From Acanthamoeba sp. SK_2022b (taxonomy: Eukaryota > Discosea > Longamoebia > Acanthamoebidae), in contig JANDJZ010000057.1 of assembly GCA_027943245.1 (NCBI GenBank), positions 93,825-157,824 on the forward strand: DNA of 64,000 nt, written 5' to 3'. Shown here in pieces: positions 1-11,357 of the stretch (position 1 is the stretch's first letter; each line of letters starts with the position of its first letter). The translations under genes and the position numbers were made by a program. Under the pieces are notes generated by a model. The model made no database searches. It was given only the letters and a program-made list of their open reading frames with translations, and was not told the origin of the DNA.

Positions 1-20
1 CCCAGCAGCAAATCAGCCAT
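1..20 (-). CDS. pdxJ: Pyridoxine 5'-phosphate synthase, first codons only
   Basis: Only the first six codons and part of the seventh are present, reading MADLLLG on the minus strand; the gene continues beyond the left edge. PdxJ proteins start in this way, and pdxJ follows recO in E. coli and relatives, so order and N-terminus agree. PdxJ condenses 1-deoxyxylulose 5-phosphate with 3-amino-2-oxopropyl phosphate to pyridoxine 5'-phosphate. The start lies 71 bp after the recO stop, so it is probably the next gene of the rnc-era-recO operon. Too little is visible to check any domain. Confidence 0.75.
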
Positions 21-91
21 GACAACCTCTAAATACGATTTTCAGTGCCAGCAGTTTACACGCGGGCGCAGGGCGGCAAAAGGGGAAAAGG

Positions 92-823
92 TCAGGCGTC
101 GTCGACCGGCGTATTCGGCTGTTTGCGCACGAACTGGCGGAACAGTTCGCGGCTCTTCAACGGCTTGCCGCCGAGGTAGGGTTTCAGCGCCATACGGGTG
201 AAACGCTTGGCGGCGCGCAGCGTCTCGGCATCGGGAAACTGACGCTCCGCCAGCGCGCGCAGTTCGCGCCCGGTGAAGCTGTAATGATCCACCACCAGGC
301 TGGCGATAAAGCCTTTCTCTTCGCGGTAACGATAGGTCATGGCATCATCCACCGGCAGGCCGCTGCCGGCGCAGTGCAGGAAATCGAGGCCGTAGCCCAG
401 GTGGTGCAGCAAGGCCAGTTCGAACTGACGCAGCGCCTGCTCCGGCGAGCTGTCTTCCGCCGCCAGCGCCTGCAGGCATTGCAGATAGTCGAAGAACAGC
501 ACCGAGTAGTTGGTTTCCTGCTCCAGCACGCGCGCCAGCAGTTCGTTCACGTACAGGCCGCTGTAAAGCATCATGCCGCTGAGGGGTAAACCGAGGGAGA
601 CCGCTTCGGCGTTGCGCAGCGTTTTCACTTCGCCGCGGCCGCCCCAGCGCACTAACAGGGGGGTAAAGGGCTGCAGGCAACCCTTCAGATTGGAACGGCG
701 GCTGCGCGCGCCTTTCGCCAGCAAGCGCACCCGCCCATGACCTTCGGTAAACAGATCCAGCATCAGACTGGTTTCACTGTACGGCCGCCCATGCAGGACG
801 AAAGCGCGCTCCCAGCCGTCCAC
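92..823 (-). CDS. recO: DNA repair protein RecO
   Basis: The 243-residue protein has the length and N-terminus of RecO ([17 protein letters not shown]), an OB-fold followed by a helical domain. RecO helps RecR and RecF load RecA on SSB-coated single-stranded DNA during gap repair and recombination. The basic [12 protein letters not shown] stretch near residue 37 and the GGRGEVKTL strand of the OB-fold are visible. It begins 6 bp after era and precedes pdxJ, so it belongs to the rnc-era-recO-pdxJ transcription unit. Confidence 0.96.
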   Translation of the reverse strand: MDGWERAFVLHGRPYSETSLMLDLFTEGHGRVRLLAKGARSRRSNLKGCLQPFTPLLVRWGGRGEVKTLRNAEAVSLGLPLSGMMLYSGLYVNELLARVLEQETNYSVLFFDYLQCLQALAAEDSSPEQALRQFELALLHHLGYGLDFLHCAGSGLPVDDAMTYRYREEKGFIASLVVDHYSFTGRELRALAERQFPDAETLRAAKRFTRMALKPYLGGKPLKSRELFRQFVRKQPNTPVDDA

Positions 824-829
824 GGATCG

Positions 830-2418
<1,589 letters not shown>

Positions 2419-2509
2419 TTACCAATAGATCAAGAATGCGTCAAAAACTTGCAGCATACGGAACAGGCCTGCTTCGCCGAAAGCCGATCCAAAGCTGTTT
2501 CGTTTGCAG

Positions 2510-2528
2510 TGGCTCCCAGCAGGAGCCA
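2510..2528 (-). promoter_or_regulatory. Stem-loop in the rnc leader
   Basis: Seven-bp arms TGGCTCC/GGAGCCA with a 5-base loop lie about 95 bp upstream of rnc, on the transcript side. In E. coli RNase III autoregulates by cutting stem-loops in the rnc leader (rncO). This hairpin is a candidate counterpart, but it is shorter than a typical RNase III target, so the assignment is tentative. Confidence 0.35.
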
Positions 2529-2598
2529 ACTTTTTATCGCTCGAGAAAGTATTCTACAACGAGTGGAAACATAATGCTGTGTTTATATCCCCTTAATC

Positions 2599-2627
2599 TT
2601 TCACGCCGCAGTAGGCTGCGGCGTGAA
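2599..2627 (-). repeat. Strong inverted repeat between lepB and rnc
   Basis: A GC-rich stem (TTTCACGCCGCA pairing with TGCGGCGTGAAA, 6-base loop) lies just after the lepB stop. It lacks a following U-tract in either direction, so it is not a clear intrinsic terminator. It may stabilise the lepB mRNA 3' end or serve as an RNase III site. Confidence 0.5.
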
Positions 2628-2650
2628 ATAGACAGAGAATAAGTCAGCGA

Positions 2651-3628
2651 TTAATGAATGCCGCCGATCCGGCTGAAACGCACGCCGGTAGGCCACTCAC
2701 CTTCCTGCTTTTCAAAGCTCATCCAGATGGCCGTGGCTTTACCCACCAGATTTTTCTCCGGCACAAAGCCCCAGTAGCGGCTGTCCGCGCTGTTGTCGCG
2801 GTTGTCGCCCATCATGAAGTAATGCCCGGCCGGCACCACCCACTCCGCCAGCGGTTTGCCCGGCTGTTGGTAGTAAGCGCCTACCTGATCCTGCGTGCCC
2901 GGCACGGTCAGGATGCGGTGGGTCACGTTGCCCAGGCTCTCCTGACGCTCGCGCAGACGAATGCCGCCCTGCGGCACGTTGTCGTTCAGCGGGATTTGGT
3001 AGAAGCCGTTGCTGGCCTCGCCCATGCCGCTGCGGCTGAACAGCTGCACGAAGTCGCTCGGCTGGGCGTCCGCGTAGGTCACCGCCAGCGCGGTATCGCA
3101 GGACTGCCCGCTGTTGCAGGACGGCTGCACCGTAACGCGCTTATTCACCGGATCGTAAGTAATACGATCGCCCGGCAGGCCAATTACGCGCTTGATATAA
3201 TCCAGCTTCGGATCCAGCGGATATTTAAATACCGCAATATCGCCGCGCTTCGGATGGCCGGTTTCAATGAGCGTGGTCTGGGTAATCGGATCTTTAATGC
3301 CGTAGGCATATTTCTCCACCAGAATGAAATCGCCAATCAACAGCGTCGGCATCATTGAGCCGGACGGGATCTGGAACGGTTCGTAAATAAACGAACGCAC
3401 CACAAAGACCAGCAGCAGCACCGGGAACACCGATGCGCCAGTCTCTACCCAACCAGGCTGCTTCGCCACTTTCGCCAGCGTTTTATCGTCTACGGCGCCC
3501 GCGGTCTGCTCGTTGACCGCCGCGATCTTCGCGCGGCGGGCCGGCGCCCATTTAAAGCGCTCGAAGCACCAGATGATCCCGGTGACCAGGGTGGCCAACG
3601 CCAGGATCAGGGCAAACATATTCGCCAT
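2651..3628 (-). CDS. lepB: Signal peptidase I
   Basis: The 325-residue protein matches LepB in length and layout: an N-terminal membrane segment (residues 4-22), a cytoplasmic loop, a second membrane segment (66-80) and a periplasmic catalytic domain. The nucleophile is Ser91 in IPSGSMMPT; the general-base lysine lies in YIKRVIGLPGD; the GDNRDNSADSRYWG box is intact. It cleaves signal peptides from exported proteins. It sits 32 bp downstream of lepA, the usual lepAB operon. Confidence 0.98.
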   Translation of the reverse strand: MANMFALILALATLVTGIIWCFERFKWAPARRAKIAAVNEQTAGAVDDKTLAKVAKQPGWVETGASVFPVLLLVFVVRSFIYEPFQIPSGSMMPTLLIGDFILVEKYAYGIKDPITQTTLIETGHPKRGDIAVFKYPLDPKLDYIKRVIGLPGDRITYDPVNKRVTVQPSCNSGQSCDTALAVTYADAQPSDFVQLFSRSGMGEASNGFYQIPLNDNVPQGGIRLRERQESLGNVTHRILTVPGTQDQVGAYYQQPGKPLAEWVVPAGHYFMMGDNRDNSADSRYWGFVPEKNLVGKATAIWMSFEKQEGEWPTGVRFSRIGGIH

Positions 3629-3660
3629 GCAAACTCCCTCGTTTCGCGAACTCGTCGCGG

Positions 3661-4408
3661 TTACTTGCCGTCTTTACCGACGTGCAGAATGGCCAGGAAC
3701 GCTTCCTGCGGCAGCTCGACGTTGCCGACCTGCTTCATGCGTTTCTTACCGTCTTTCTGTTTCTGCAGCAGCTTTTTCTTACGGCTGACGTCACCGCCGT
3801 AGCATTTCGCCAGCACGTTTTTACGCAACTGCTTCACGGTGGAACGCGCGATGATGTGCGTGCCGATCGCCGCCTGAATCGCGATGTCGAACTGCTGACG
3901 CGGGATCAGATCTTTCATCTTCTCCACCAGTTCACGGCCGCGATACTGCGAGTTGTCGCGGTGGGTGATCAGCGCCAGCGCATCCACGCGCTCGTTGTTG
4001 ATCAGCACGTCCACGCGCACCATGTCGGAAGCCTGGAAGCGCTTGAAGTTGTAATCCAGCGACGCATAACCGCGCGACGTGGACTTCAGGCGGTCGAAGA
4101 AGTCGAGCACCACTTCCGCCATCGGGATTTCATAGGTCAACGCCACCTGGTTGCCGTGGTAGACCATATTGGTCTGCACGCCGCGTTTCTCAACGCACAG
4201 GGTGATGACGTTGCCCAGGTATTCCTGCGGCATCAGCATGTGGCATTCGGCGATCGGCTCGCGCAGTTCCTGGATATTGTTCAACGGCGGCAGCTTGGAC
4301 GGGCTGTCGACGTAGATCACTTCTTTGCCGGTGGTTTCCACTTCGTAGACGACCGTCGGCGCGGTGGTGATCAGATCCAGATCGTATTCACGCTCCAGAC
4401 GCTCCTGA

Positions 4409-4452
<44 letters not shown>

Positions 4453-5460
4453 GAAGCCCAGCGCGGTGGAGCTTTCCGGCTCGTAGAACAGGGAGGCGTC
4501 GTTGAGGCTCAGTTTGCCCAGCGCATCGCGGAAGGATTCATAGTCGTCGGAGCTGATCGGGAACAGACCGGCGTACACCTGCGGCTTCACTTTCTTGAAG
4601 CCCGGCAGCGCTTTATCCGCCGGCTGACGCGCCTGCGTCAAGGTATCGCCCACCGGCGCGCCGAGGATGTCTTTAATCGCACAGACCAGCCAGCCTACTT
4701 CGCCGCAGTTCAGCACGTCGCGATCGACCTGCTTCGGCGTGAAGATGCCCAGGCGATCGGCGTTGTACACCTGGCCGGTGCTCATGACCTTGATCTTGTC
4801 GCCCTTGCGCAGCGTGCCGTTCTTGACGCGCACCAGAGAGACGACGCCCAGGTAGTTATCGAACCAGGAGTCGATGATCAGCGCCTGCAGCGGCGCATCC
4901 GGATCGCCCTGCGGCGGCGGGATGTCGCGCACCAGGCGCTCCAGCACTTCGGGCACGCCGACGCCGGTTTTGGCCGAGCAGCGCACCGCATCGGTAGCGT
5001 CGATACCGACGATGTCTTCGATTTCCTGTGCGGCGCGATCCGGATCGGCGGCCGGCAGGTCAATCTTGTTCAGTACCGGCACCACTTCCAGATCCATTTC
5101 GATCGCGGTGTAGCAGTTGGCCAGCGTCTGGGCTTCTACGCCCTGACCGGCATCCACCACCAACAGCGCGCCTTCGCAGGCCGCCAGCGAGCGGGAAACT
5201 TCATAGGAGAAGTCAACGTGGCCGGGGGTGTCGATAAAGTTGAGTTGATAGGTCTGCCCATCCAGCGCCTTATAATCCAGCGTCACGCTCTGCGCTTTGA
5301 TGGTGATGCCGCGCTCGCGCTCCAGATCCATGGAATCGAGCACCTGCGCGGCCATTTCACGGTCGGACAAGCCACCGCAGATTTGGATAATGCGGTCAGA
5401 CAGCGTCGACTTACCGTGGTCAATATGGGCAATAATGGAGAAATTTCGTATATGCTTCAT
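3661..5460 (-). CDS. lepA: Elongation factor 4 (LepA)
   Basis: The 599-residue translational GTPase has the G1 motif AHIDHGKST near residue 11, [14 protein letters not shown] and the LepA-specific C-terminal domain ending in [11 protein letters not shown]. LepA back-translocates or otherwise remodels stalled ribosomes and contributes to initiation and 30S assembly. It leads the lepA-lepB unit; its promoter must lie in the 518-bp upstream gap. A 617-codon antisense frame over this gene is only a compositional shadow. Confidence 0.98.
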
Positions 5461-5978
5461 TATAAAAGTTTTTCTGCCTTGGTATTTCTGAATTACTCGC
5501 CTATAGAAACCCGCATGGACCTAAAGCGACAGTGAATGGGTTAGGCCGTCTTGCACCTGAATCGCTGCATTCTACATGCCACACCACTGAAAACCTAGCG
5601 ATCGGTGCAGTGAAGGCATTCTATTATGCGCAGCTAAATGTTACAGGGCACCCCGGCGGGTGAAAACAGATGTTAACGCGGACGATACGGCCTGAACCCA
5701 AGGCTTGCAGGTGCTTCGTGGCCGTCAAACTCCGGCACTAATACATAACCGGCCGCAGCGCAATAAACCCTCTCCGAAATTATAAGAAAAGAATATTTGG
5801 ATCAACCTCTTAGAATTCCATTTCGCCCCTCTGCCTTTAGGAAAAACCCCATATACGCCACCACCGCCCCTCGGATAGAAAGGGCGTGAACTCCGCGAAA
5901 AAACATTATTCCGGGCACTACATCGGCAGCCCACCGGGGTTCAGCAGCATATCTGCGTACGTTGATTGGAAGGTGCAT
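5461..5978. other. Non-coding gap between lepA and the 5979 gene
   Basis: No convincing gene is seen here. The region must hold the lepA promoter (minus strand) and that of the divergent gene at 5979. A possible minus-strand -10 hexamer (CATAAT, near 5625) is present without an obvious -35. In E. coli lepA is followed upstream by rseC directly, so this gap and the next gene are an insertion relative to that order. Confidence 0.5.
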
Positions 5979-6815
5979 ATGATCGATAAAGGGCAAATGC
6001 TGAGCCGGCACGATTTTTCGAAGGTCAACTGGGGCATTCTGGCGGCGGCGGCGCTGCTGTTTAGCGTGGGGGCCGCGCTGTTGGTGCTGCCGCTGCTGAG
6101 CAGCATTGATGAAAGCGAAGTCATCACGCTGTTGCAGGCCGGAGCAGGCACGATTTTACTCGGCTGTACGCTGCTGGCGCTGCGGCACTATCTGCGCCCG
6201 ACGCTGACCTATCGCCTGTACGAGCATGGTGTGCGGGTCTTTGACGGCCACCATCACAAAGAGCGCTTCATCCCGTTTGAGAAAATCGGCGACATCTATC
6301 GCTTTCGCGGCGGCAAAGCTTTTGGCGGGCTGTTTGACGTCACGGCGTTCCGCGCCGGCGCGGATCAGCCCTGGTGTACGGTTTTCAGCAACGTCGCCCA
6401 TTCGTGGCGGCTGGCGGACGTGATCGTTGACCAACAGCTGCAGCAGCGCGGGCCGCTGGCATTGAATGCGCTCTATCAGGGGGAGGTGGTGCCGTTTCAC
6501 ACCGTTGAGGGCGACGCACGCTGGCTGTGGCAGCTGCTGCTGGGCAAACGGCAAGGTACGCCGACTGAAACGCTGCGGCTAAGCGCCACCTTGCTGGCCA
6601 CGGAACGGGGAAACGTGCCGCTCGAGCAGATCCGCGCGGTGGAAAACCATCCGCAGCTCGGCATCCGTTTGCTCGACGGCCAGGGAAATGTGCTGTTCGC
6701 GATTAACTACGATTCGCTGCTCAGCGCCGATCTGTTTATCGCGCTGTTGGAGCATATGATCCACAACCGCATCCCCGCCTATCACAACCCGGCGATGACG
6801 CGGCCGTCGGTTTAA
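5979..6815 (+). CDS. Membrane-anchored protein of unknown function
   Basis: I do not recognise this gene with certainty; a DUF6585-like family is possible. From the ATG at 5979, preceded by GGAAGG five bases away, it encodes 278 residues; the frame is open 31 codons further upstream and a second in-frame ATG with AAAGGG lies at 5997. Two hydrophobic helices (about residues 18-42 and 49-69) precede a soluble region with a VRVFDGHHHKERFIPFEKI segment that looks like a PH-type or YcxB-like strand pattern. It lies between lepA and rseC and is convergent with rseC, ending 4 bp inside its 3' end. Confidence 0.75.
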   Translation: MIDKGQMLSRHDFSKVNWGILAAAALLFSVGAALLVLPLLSSIDESEVITLLQAGAGTILLGCTLLALRHYLRPTLTYRLYEHGVRVFDGHHHKERFIPFEKIGDIYRFRGGKAFGGLFDVTAFRAGADQPWCTVFSNVAHSWRLADVIVDQQLQQRGPLALNALYQGEVVPFHTVEGDARWLWQLLLGKRQGTPTETLRLSATLLATERGNVPLEQIRAVENHPQLGIRLLDGQGNVLFAINYDSLLSADLFIALLEHMIHNRIPAYHNPAMTRPSV

Positions 6816-7288
6816 ATCAGCGGGGAGTTTTCCGCCTGCATGCGCATCGCGGTAGGCGGCAGCCCAATCTGCAGCACCACCGGCTGGTAATCGGCCTGCT
6901 CGCCCAGACGCCGGGCCAACCGGCGCGCCAGCATAAAGGCCGCCCCGCCGCCCAGCACGGCGCCGACTGCCGCCGAGGCGTCGCTGCCGAAACAATATTG
7001 CAGCAAGGTGCCGCCCAGCATCATGCCCAGCAGCGGCGTCAGGTAAACCAGCATGGCGGAGCGCAGCAGGCTGCCCTCCGCAATGCCAACCTCGACACGC
7101 TGCCCCGGTTCGAGCGGTTGATCGATATGCACCTGCAGCTGATGCTCGGTTTCCGGCACCAGCTCGTTCAACGCGCGCGCGCCGCAGCCGGAGCGCGCGG
7201 TACAGCTGCCGCAACCGGCCTTGGGTTCACAGCGCAGCAGCGCTACGCCCTGTTGCCACGAAACCACCGTGGCCCACTCTTTCATCAT
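6812..7288 (-). CDS. rseC: Sigma-E regulator RseC
   Basis: The 158-residue protein starts MMKEWATVVSWQ, as RseC does, and has the N-terminal cysteine cluster (Cys20, 26, 29, 35) followed by two membrane helices. RseC is an inner-membrane protein that modestly promotes sigma-E activity and is linked to SoxR reduction (RsxC/RseC). The start codon overlaps the rseB stop (TAATG). A longer frame upstream in rseB is not used. Its 3' end overlaps the convergent gene at 5979 by 4 bp. Confidence 0.95.
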   Translation of the reverse strand: MMKEWATVVSWQQGVALLRCEPKAGCGSCTARSGCGARALNELVPETEHQLQVHIDQPLEPGQRVEVGIAEGSLLRSAMLVYLTPLLGMMLGGTLLQYCFGSDASAAVGAVLGGGAAFMLARRLARRLGEQADYQPVVLQIGLPPTAMRMQAENSPLI

Positions 7289-8244
7289 TACGGCGATACC
7301 TTGAAAGAAATGCTGTCGGCGATGCGCTTGGCCGTAGCCGGCGGCAATTCGCCCACGATAGTGATTTCGTTGCCCGCGCGCACTTCGGTCTGAATGGTAC
7401 GGCGCCCCTGACGGTAGTATTGCTGCCCGGCTCCGCTGCCCGCCGGGCTGACGTTGACCGAGAAGCTGAACAGACCGTCGCTGTAAAGCCGGGATTCGAC
7501 CGGCACGGCAACGTTCGGCAATTTGCGGCGATTGCGCGCCACCTCGTCCACCCCGGCCGGCAGCCAGCCGGTGCTCCAACTGAGCTGGACGTTTTCCACC
7601 GCCGGCAGCGACAGCAGCGGCGGCAGGTTGGCTTTGAGCAGCCCCTGCATCGCGCCCTGCACGTCGGCGCCGACCGCGAAGGAGATCACCCGATATTGCT
7701 CCAGCGTTTCGCCGTCGCGGTCGAGCAGATCCACCCGCAGCGGCAGCTTGGTGTCCTCGTCCATCCAGACGATGTAGCTATAGCGGGAACCGTCGCGCGC
7801 CACCACGCGCAGCACTTCACACGGCCGATCGGCGATGCGGGTGCTGCCCACGGAGATGAAGTCGTAGTACTTGGCCAGACGGGTGAAATCGGCATAGACG
7901 ATCGCCGGCAGCGCATCGACGATGTGATCGCCGGTGAGCGTGAACGGCTCCAGGCCAGGCTCGAAGTAGCTGATCCCGCCGCCGCGCTGCAATACTTCGC
8001 GGCGCGGGCCGTCCATATGCAACAGCTGGCCGAGCGGCACGTTGCCGATCACCGCATGGCGATAGCGCAACGACTCGATTCCCTGCTTGCTGATGCTGAT
8101 GTAGGCGAGCTCGTAATTGAGAGAACGGCTGGCGCTGCTCATCTGTTGCAATAACGCCCCGGACGCAGTTGGCTGCGCCGGGGCGATGCTGGAATAGAGC
8201 AGGCTGCCCGTCAATAAACAAACGGAGAACCAGATTTGCTTCAT
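7288..8244 (-). CDS. rseB: Sigma-E regulator RseB, periplasmic
   Basis: The 318-residue protein has a signal peptide (cleavage likely after SSIAPA near residue 23) and the two-domain MucB/RseB fold. RseB binds the periplasmic part of RseA and shields it from DegS until lipopolysaccharide or misfolded porins displace it. Its ATG overlaps the rseA stop as TAATG and its stop overlaps rseC the same way, so rseA-rseB-rseC are translationally coupled. Confidence 0.97.
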   Translation of the reverse strand: MKQIWFSVCLLTGSLLYSSIAPAQPTASGALLQQMSSASRSLNYELAYISISKQGIESLRYRHAVIGNVPLGQLLHMDGPRREVLQRGGGISYFEPGLEPFTLTGDHIVDALPAIVYADFTRLAKYYDFISVGSTRIADRPCEVLRVVARDGSRYSYIVWMDEDTKLPLRVDLLDRDGETLEQYRVISFAVGADVQGAMQGLLKANLPPLLSLPAVENVQLSWSTGWLPAGVDEVARNRRKLPNVAVPVESRLYSDGLFSFSVNVSPAGSGAGQQYYRQGRRTIQTEVRAGNEITIVGELPPATAKRIADSISFKVSP

Positions 8245-8897
8245 TACTGCTGTTGCATTCCTAAAGACTGAGTTCCGGGAACCTGAATGGCAGCCTGTTG
8301 CGGGTTGCTTTGTTCAAGCTGCAGCTGATCCGAATGCAGGCGGCGTTGCAGTTCATAGTCCTGCAGCATGGCGTTGATACGCTTGCGCTGTTCCTGCACC
8401 TGCTGCTGTTGGCCGCTGCCGGTGGAGAAGCTGTCGGCCGGGACGCCCAGGCTGACCGGTGAGGCCTGGCCCATGATCGGCAGCGTGGTGAAGGCCGGCG
8501 ATTCGGACGCGTTCGATGACGCAGCAGGTTGGTTATAGTGCTGTACGCCGACGATCACCGCCAGCGACACGCAGGCCGCCATACCGATTTGCGTAATCTG
8601 GCTCGCCCAAGGACGCACTTTGTCCCAGAACGGCATTTTCTGCCAGGTATGAGGCTGCGGCTGAGATTCCTGAACGGCGGAAGGCACCAGCCGGGCGGGT
8701 TCTTTCTCAAGTGCAGCGGCTACGCGATCGGCGATGTCGAGATGCATCACTTGCCCGACATCACCTCGCAGTGTGTCACGTATCAGGTGATAGCTCTGCC
8801 AGCTTTGTTGAAGCGTTCGATCTTGCGACAGAGAACTCAACAGCTCGCTGTCGAACGATTCACCATCCATCAGAGCGGAAAGCTTTTCTTTCTGCAT
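8244..8897 (-). CDS. rseA: Anti-sigma-E factor RseA
   Basis: The 217-residue protein begins MQKEKLSALMDGE, the sigma-binding N-terminal domain of RseA, then has one membrane helix near residues 102-119 and a glutamine-rich periplasmic tail. RseA holds RpoE at the inner membrane and is destroyed stepwise by DegS, RseP and ClpXP during envelope stress. It lies 30 bp after rpoE and overlaps rseB by one base. Confidence 0.97.
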   Translation of the reverse strand: MQKEKLSALMDGESFDSELLSSLSQDRTLQQSWQSYHLIRDTLRGDVGQVMHLDIADRVAAALEKEPARLVPSAVQESQPQPHTWQKMPFWDKVRPWASQITQIGMAACVSLAVIVGVQHYNQPAASSNASESPAFTTLPIMGQASPVSLGVPADSFSTGSGQQQQVQEQRKRINAMLQDYELQRRLHSDQLQLEQSNPQQAAIQVPGTQSLGMQQQ

Positions 8898-8927
8898 GCC
8901 TAAGTACCCTTCCTGTGCCCGCCATTG

Positions 8928-9503
8928 CTAACGCTGGATCAGCGGTTGAACTTTATTATCGATAGCTTCCCGGGCGCGGAAAATACGCGAACGTACGGTT
9001 CCGACCGGGCAATCCATGATGGCAGCTATCTCTTCGTAGCTTAGACCATCCAACTCCCGCAGGGTAATCGCCATGCGAAGATCCTCAGGGAGCGACTCAA
9101 TGGTACGGAAAACTATCTGTCTCAGCTCTTCTGACAACATTAAGTTCTCAGGGTTCGAAATTTCTTTCAGTGCGCCCGCACTTTCGTAATTTTCCGCATC
9201 GTTAGCGTCCACATCACTGGATGGCGGACGGCGCCCCTGAGCAACCAGATAATTCTTTGCCGTGTTCACGGCGATTCGATACAACCAGGTATAAAAAGCG
9301 CTGTCGCCACGGAACGATTCCAGTGCGCGATAGGCCTTGATAAACGACTCCTGCACCACATCGGGCACATCGCCCTGCGGCACATAGCGGGAAACGAGAC
9401 TCGCCACCTTATGCTGATAGCGCACTACCAGTAGGTTAAACGATTTCTGATCGCCCTTTTGGACCCGCTCGACCAGAACTTGATCCGTTAACTGCTCGCT
9501 CAT
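8928..9503 (-). CDS. rpoE: RNA polymerase sigma factor RpoE (sigma-E)
   Basis: The start chosen gives MSEQLTDQVLVERVQKGDQ and 191 residues, the E. coli length; the open frame extends 25 codons further but without family support. Region 2 (DVVQESFIKAYRALESFRG) and region 4 (DGLSYEEIAAIMDCPVGTVRSR) are intact. Sigma-E transcribes envelope-stress genes such as degP, bam genes, rpoH and its own operon. It heads rpoE-rseA-rseB-rseC and is preceded by a matching sigma-E promoter at 9587-9614. Confidence 0.98.
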   Translation of the reverse strand: MSEQLTDQVLVERVQKGDQKSFNLLVVRYQHKVASLVSRYVPQGDVPDVVQESFIKAYRALESFRGDSAFYTWLYRIAVNTAKNYLVAQGRRPPSSDVDANDAENYESAGALKEISNPENLMLSEELRQIVFRTIESLPEDLRMAITLRELDGLSYEEIAAIMDCPVGTVRSRIFRAREAIDNKVQPLIQR

Positions 9504-9624
9504 CCGAGGTAAACTCTCCCCAAATCCGTCTCCACGCGTAAAATTGTACTGCCAGCCATACATTATTTTCCTGAGCAAGCACTCGCTTGGAGTTCATATA
9601 GAACACGAAGTTCCATATCGCCAT
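9436..9624 (-). CDS. Candidate leader ORF overlapping rpoE (rseD-like)
   Basis: A 62-codon frame starting MAIWNFVFYMNSKR runs in a different frame into the first 68 bp of rpoE. E. coli has a short leader gene, rseD, overlapping the start of rpoE and coupled to its translation; this frame has the same position. The upstream Shine-Dalgarno is weak, and part of the frame coincides with the sigma-E promoter, so transcripts from that promoter would lack its start. Treat it as a candidate only. Confidence 0.4.
   Translation of the reverse strand: MAIWNFVFYMNSKRVLAQENNVWLAVQFYAWRRIWGEFTSDERAVNGSSSGRAGPKGRSEIV
9587..9614 (-). promoter_or_regulatory. Sigma-E promoter of rpoE
   Basis: On the minus strand GGAACTT (9614-9608), 16 bases, then TCCAA (9591-9587) matches the sigma-E consensus GGAACTT-N16-TCTRA with one or two changes in the -10. 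It lies about 85 bp upstream of the rpoE start, consistent with the known autoregulation of this operon. Confidence 0.7.
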
Positions 9625-9717
9625 TGTTTTTTCTGTTGATGTCGCCCTATCCGTGGCTTTTGCCCGGACAGTTAGGCTAACATGAAATTCACTCTTCTTC
9701 TGCACACATCATACGTT

Positions 9718-11319
9718 ATGCAACCATCATCTGAACATGTTAGCGATGTACTGATCGTCGGCAGCGGCGCTGCGGGCCTGTCACTGGCGCTGCGCCTGGC
9801 GCAGCATTGCAAGGTTACCGTTCTCAGCAAGGGGCCGCTCAGCGAGGGCGCCACCTTTTATGCCCAGGGCGGGATCGCCGCGGTATTCGATGAGACGGAC
9901 AGCATTGCCTCACACGTTGATGACACTTTGATTGCCGGCGCCGGCCTGTGCGACAAAGAGGCCGTCGAATTCATCGCCGGCAACGCGCGCCACTGCGTGC
10001 AGTGGCTGATCGATCAGGGCGTGCTGTTCGACACCGAGGTCAACGCGCAGGGCGAGGAGCATTATCACCTCACGCGCGAAGGCGGCCACAGCCATCGCCG
10101 CATCCTGCACGCCGCGGACGCTACCGGTAAGGAAGTAGAGACCACGCTGGTGGGGAAAGCAAGCGCTCACCCCAATATTTGCGTGATGGAGCGCCGCAAC
10201 GCGGTTGACCTGATTACCTCGAACAAAATCGGCCTGCCGGGCACCCGCCGAGTGGTGGGCGCTTACGTCTGGAACCGCGAGCTGGAGCGGGTGGAAACCT
10301 ACCGCGCCAAAACGGTGGTGTTGGCCACCGGCGGCGCAGCTAAGGTATACCAATACACCACCAACCCGGACATCTCCTCCGGCGACGGCATCGCCATGGC
10401 CTGGCGCGCCGGCTGCCGGGTCGCCAACCTGGAGTTCAACCAGTTCCACCCGACCTGCCTGTTCCATCCTCAGGCGCGCAACTTCCTGCTGACCGAAGCG
10501 CTGCGCGGCGAAGGGGCTTACCTGAAGCGCCCGGACGGCAGCCGCTTTATGCCCGATTTTGACCCGCGCGGCGAACTGGCCCCGCGCGATATCGTCGCCC
10601 GCGCCATCGACCATGAAATGAAGCGCCTGGGCGCCGACTGCATGTACCTGGACATCAGCCACAAGCCGGCGGAGTTCATCACCCAGCACTTCCCGATGAT
10701 CCACGAGAAGCTGCTGACGCTGGGCTTCGATCTGACCCGGCAGCCGATCCCGATCGTCCCGGCGGCGCACTACACCTGCGGCGGCGTGATGGTCGATCAG
10801 CACGGCCGCACCGATCTCGACGGGCTGTACGCCATCGGCGAGGTCAGCTATACCGGCCTGCACGGCGCCAACCGCATGGCGTCGAATTCGCTGCTGGAGT
10901 GCCTGGTGTACGGTTGGTCGGCGGCGGAAGACATTCTGCAGCGCCTGCCGTTCCTTCAGCAGGCCAAACAGGTGCCGCACTGGGATGAAAGCCGAGTGGA
11001 CGATGCGGACGAACGGGTGGTGATTCAGCACAACTGGCACGAGCTGCGGCTGTTCATGTGGGATTACGTCGGCATCGTGCGCACCACCAAGCGGTTGGAG
11101 CGCGCCCTGCGCCGCATCAACACGCTGCAGGCGGAAATCGACGAGTACTACGCTCACTTCCGCATCTCCAACAACCTGCTGGAGCTGCGCAATCTGGTGC
11201 AGGTGGCCGAGCTTATCGTGCGCAGCGCCATGGCGCGCAAAGAGAGCCGCGGCCTGCACTACACGCTGGACTATCCGGATCTGCTGCCGGAAGCGCTGCC
11301 GACCATTTTACAGCCTTAA
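9718..11319 (+). CDS. nadB: L-aspartate oxidase
   Basis: The flavoprotein oxidises L-aspartate to iminoaspartate, which NadA converts to quinolinate for NAD synthesis. The FAD-binding [14 protein letters not shown] loop is at the N-terminus, and [10 protein letters not shown] and [15 protein letters not shown] are the family's active-site and FAD segments. The chosen ATG gives 533 residues beginning [14 protein letters not shown]; an in-frame ATG 12 codons upstream (9682) is possible, and neither has a strong ribosome site. It is divergent from rpoE, as in E. coli. Confidence 0.96.
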   Translation: MQPSSEHVSDVLIVGSGAAGLSLALRLAQHCKVTVLSKGPLSEGATFYAQGGIAAVFDETDSIASHVDDTLIAGAGLCDKEAVEFIAGNARHCVQWLIDQGVLFDTEVNAQGEEHYHLTREGGHSHRRILHAADATGKEVETTLVGKASAHPNICVMERRNAVDLITSNKIGLPGTRRVVGAYVWNRELERVETYRAKTVVLATGGAAKVYQYTTNPDISSGDGIAMAWRAGCRVANLEFNQFHPTCLFHPQARNFLLTEALRGEGAYLKRPDGSRFMPDFDPRGELAPRDIVARAIDHEMKRLGADCMYLDISHKPAEFITQHFPMIHEKLLTLGFDLTRQPIPIVPAAHYTCGGVMVDQHGRTDLDGLYAIGEVSYTGLHGANRMASNSLLECLVYGWSAAEDILQRLPFLQQAKQVPHWDESRVDDADERVVIQHNWHELRLFMWDYVGIVRTTKRLERALRRINTLQAEIDEYYAHFRISNNLLELRNLVQVAELIVRSAMARKESRGLHYTLDYPDLLPEALPTILQP

Positions 11320-11357
11320 ACTCTGCGACAGGGCGCCTAATCGGCGCCCTTTTCTTT

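Noticed and set aside
3682..5535. 617-codon open frame opposite lepA
   Set aside because: Antisense to a complete lepA; composition follows the codon bias of lepA, and no motif or ribosome site supports it.
9910..11259. 449-codon open frame opposite nadB
   Set aside because: Antisense shadow of nadB.
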